From positions 1 to 62,963 of the forward strand of contig JAMPAY010000013.1 of NCBI GenBank assembly GCA_023666945.1: a stretch of 62,963 nt of DNA. The letters are read 5' to 3'. The DNA comes from Paludibacter sp. Lineage in GTDB: Bacteria; Bacteroidota; Bacteroidia; Bacteroidales; Paludibacteraceae. This document shows positions 60,811 to 62,963 of the stretch, piece after piece. The number at the start of each line of letters is the position of its first letter. Position 1 is the first letter of the stretch. The translations under genes and the position numbers were made by a program. Below the pieces are notes generated by a model that was not told the DNA's origin, did no database searches, and saw only the letters and a list, made by a program, of their open reading frames with translations.

Positions 60811-62741
60811 CAATCCAAACGGATATAATACAAATTACAAGAGTCTTTTTTGCTGATTGTATGGCTGCCGGCTGCAAGATTCGACACTGTAATAACGTTA
60901 CCATTTGCTTGATAGGCTACACCGTCCACGTTGATACGCTTGCCTGTTTCGCTCTCGCCTATAATTACTGTCAGAGTCATAGCCTTCGTTGTCGTAAATA
61001 CCACCTTGGTGGCCGATTCCATCTTCAGACACGTATCATACGTACTACCGTTCACGCTTACCGAACCTTTCCCGGTTGAATAATTTCCCGTTACGCTAAA
61101 GGCATTGTTCGATGGACTACCGCCCGTAAAGTGGCAACTGATATTCCCCTCTATATCGGGAGTCTCGGTCGAACCTCCGGTGCCTCCGCCTGTACCTACG
61201 TCACCATTTGCCACATCGCCTATAATCTGTTGCAAAGACGATGTGTAGGATACTATCGCATCACGCAAAGCATTATCCACGTCATAGTCCGCATCGTCTA
61301 AAGTGTTATTGAACGTCCAGCGGAAATCACCTCCATGCATACGTCCCGACCATGTCTTTACAATACCCGGAACATTATCGGCGGCATCGGGAGTATAGGC
61401 ATACATAAGAGACGCATTCGTGTCAAAATTATTATAACTGCTACCCCCTTGCTTGGCTTTCACCGATGCGGGTACTTGCTCCGAGCGTGAGGATGCCTCA
61501 TAAGCATCAAACTCGGTGGCATTTTGTTGCCATGTAACATATTTGAATGTACTGCCTTTCTCCGTAAAAACATTACCGTACGACTTTATCATACCTCCGT
61601 CTTCACTCGAAAATGTCCCCTTGTGTTCCGAGTTGTTTATATCGCTACCCTGCATCGATATTAGCATAGGCTTGCTCGTGTTGCGGAAATAGTTATTCTC
61701 CATAAACAAACTCGAACCGGTGGTCGCACCCGCACCGTATTTTGAACAACCGTCATAGTAATTGTTCCAAATATGCACCGTCATATTGCGTACACGAGGA
61801 TGACGACTGTCCGTGTGGTCAAACCAGTTATGATGATAGGCAATGTAGTTATCATCATCACCACCCATACCGCAAAGCGACATCTTCCCGCTATCCCAAA
61901 AATGTAGATAAGAGAAAGTCATATAGCGTGTTCCTGCTTTCAGGTCCAACGAACCGTCACCCTTTTTCTGGTCGGCGGCACTACCGGGCTTGCCATAGAA
62001 AAAGTCAATATGATGAGCCCAACAGTTGCTGTTCTGGGTATCAAACGACAAACCGTCATCCAAAAAGTACATAAGAGCAAAGTTACGGAGTTCTACACCC
62101 GTACAGTTGCGTATAAGTAAACCGAATCCGTGTAATACGGCATCCTCTCCTATGCCCTCTATGGTAATAGGCATATCGGAGTACCCGCTCCTGCCTTTTA
62201 TTTGGATGCCTTCTGCTGAACTGCTTATATGGTCAAGGTTCTCAATACTTATTTTACCGATAATACGGATGCAGAGCGGACGTGTCTCTTTGCCTTTCTG
62301 GTAAGCGTCCAATATGGTCTGTAGCCCGACGCAAAGATTACTCTCTGCGCCCGTAACATCCAAACAGACACTTTTGGCGGTCTTCGCGGTAATGTAAACA
62401 ACGCGGGCATCCTTTTTTAGGGTCCCGTCATTGTTATAGGCACCTATGCCTTGGTTATGATTGAAATGGGCAAAACCGCTTCTATCATGCGCTTGTACAC
62501 CGAATATAGCCGATTCTGCCACCGATGTCCCTATCTCTTTCCTTGCTGCATCCAATGCTGCAATACGAAACTGATATTCACCGGCTTTCAAACCTACGGC
62601 ATCGGCTCTGCCGTAGGTGCCGTAACTGCGTACCAACATCCCGTCTATCAAGTGCCAATCGGTTTCTCCGCTCTGCTTGTAGTAAACGTTATAGTGGTCA
62701 ACTCCTTCTTGTAAGTCAAATTCCAAAAAAGCACTTTCCAA
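60810..62741 (-). CDS. Pectate lyase family 1 enzyme, 5' end missing or broken
   Basis: 643 aa from an in-frame TTG; no good start exists. An N-terminal fibronectin-like segment (about 1-75) leads to a PL1 right-handed beta-helix: LRNFALMYFLDDGLSFDTQ, KKGDGSLDLKAGTRYMTFSY, WDSGKMSLCG, and YHHNWFDHTDSRHPRVRN with the catalytic Arg of RHPRVR. The Asp residues before KAGT are likely Ca2+ ligands. A C-terminal beta-sandwich (from about 535) ends NLYYIRLD. Family members cut polygalacturonate. The frame stays open to 62939 with protein-like sequence (DFSNTNLLIQTNAGNTTYAE) but then meets stops in all three frames with no ATG or signal peptide. Since the enzyme should be secreted, it is probably truncated or frameshifted. 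Confidence 0.8.
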   Translation of the reverse strand: MESAFLEFDLQEGVDHYNVYYKQSGETDWHLIDGMLVRSYGTYGRADAVGLKAGEYQFRIAALDAARKEIGTSVAESAIFGVQAHDRSGFAHFNHNQGIGAYNNDGTLKKDARVVYITAKTAKSVCLDVTGAESNLCVGLQTILDAYQKGKETRPLCIRIIGKISIENLDHISSSAEGIQIKGRSGYSDMPITIEGIGEDAVLHGFGLLIRNCTGVELRNFALMYFLDDGLSFDTQNSNCWAHHIDFFYGKPGSAADQKKGDGSLDLKAGTRYMTFSYLHFWDSGKMSLCGMGGDDDNYIAYHHNWFDHTDSRHPRVRNMTVHIWNNYYDGCSKYGAGATTGSSLFMENNYFRNTSKPMLISMQGSDINNSEHKGTFSSEDGGMIKSYGNVFTEKGSTFKYVTWQQNATEFDAYEASSRSEQVPASVKAKQGGSSYNNFDTNASLMYAYTPDAADNVPGIVKTWSGRMHGGDFRWTFNNTLDDADYDVDNALRDAIVSYTSSLQQIIGDVANGDVGTGGGTGGSTETPDIEGNISCHFTGGSPSNNAFSVTGNYSTGKGSVSVNGSTYDTCLKMESATKVVFTTTKAMTLTVIIGESETGKRINVDGVAYQANGNVITVSNLAAGSHTISKKDSCNLYYIRLD

Positions 62742-62945
62742 CCAACCGCCTGCACGGGTTATGTTTATTTGCTCCGAAGATACTTTCTGAAATGTTAGGG
62801 CTTTTAACTCGCTTTCTGCATAGGTCGTGTTTCCTGCATTTGTTTGAATAAGGAGGTTCGTGTTGCTGAAGTCTACAGCCGTTACTTCGGTGGTATTATA
62901 TACATCAATACCTGTTGGTTGAATTAAATTTCTAAATATTTATAC

Positions 62946-62963
62946 ATGAAAAAGTTGCACATA
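62946..62963 (+). CDS. Possible start of a plus-strand gene cut by the window edge
   Basis: ATG followed by AAAAAGTTGCACATA, reading MKKLHI, the usual beginning of a Bacteroidota signal peptide. Only six codons are visible and no clear promoter was found, so this is a weak call. Confidence 0.25.

Overview
The window is chromosomal DNA of a Bacteroidales bacterium (phylum Bacteroidota) that uses the type IX secretion system (T9SS). Evidence: a complete porP-gldK-gldL-gldM-gldN block; secreted proteins ending in T9SS-type sorting domains; an anaerobe-type sdhCAB/frdCAB and Rnf set; Bacteroidota-style promoters (TTG, 20 nt, TAnnTTTG) before many genes; and few Shine-Dalgarno sites. Secreted GH43 and PL1 enzymes suggest a plant-polysaccharide user, as in gut or rumen. 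I cannot name the genus. No tRNA, rRNA, CRISPR array, transposase or prophage was seen.

Layout. 1-4.2 kb (minus): a truncated Kdo-transferase-like gene, hisS and a T9SS-sorted endonuclease I. 4.25-5.85 kb (plus): tsaD overlapping an exosortase/archaeosortase-family gene. 6.1-8.4 kb: an AT-rich island with a lipoprotein that looks like a papain-fold cysteine peptidase and a second lipoprotein. 8.4-15.6 kb (minus): an AddB-like nuclease, uvrA and a sigma54-type response regulator without a DNA-binding domain, divergent from an MMPL exporter through interlaced promoters. 18.4-24.9 kb: a T9SS cargo protein, then a minus operon (DUF4832-like lipoprotein, MATE exporter, ProX/YbaK deacylase, GtrA, GH43). 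25-29.8 kb: sdhC, an AT-rich insert of small membrane proteins, sdhA and sdhB. 29.9-39.1 kb: small housekeeping transcription units (phosphoesterase, AlkD-like, YtxH/holin-like, NfeD-SPFH, YbeY, SpmAB-like, methyltransferase, cobalamin adenosyltransferase, DUF2795).

39.1-49.6 kb (plus): the T9SS core, then ftsX, DUF3098, uppP, truB, queA and rnhB. 49.6-52.1 kb (minus): a TonB-dependent receptor behind a TPP riboswitch, so probably a thiamin-compound importer. 52.2-60.4 kb (minus): an rseC-rnfBCDGEA operon interrupted by a hotdog thioesterase gene and by a pair of secreted-protein genes, one a lipoprotein with an exact JAMM metal motif. 60.8-62.9 kb (minus): a PL1 pectate lyase whose 5' end looks broken.

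The strongest candidates for something undescribed are: (a) the JAMM-motif lipoprotein plus small secreted partner inside the rnf operon; (b) the papain-like lipoprotein plus partner lipoprotein at 6.2-8.4 kb; (c) the membrane-protein insert inside sdhCAB; and (d) an interspersed element made of 11-bp units followed by a 20-nt conserved tail, seen at 1-49 and 37184-37247. In (a)-(c), AT-rich genes for cell-envelope proteins sit next to or inside housekeeping transcription units.
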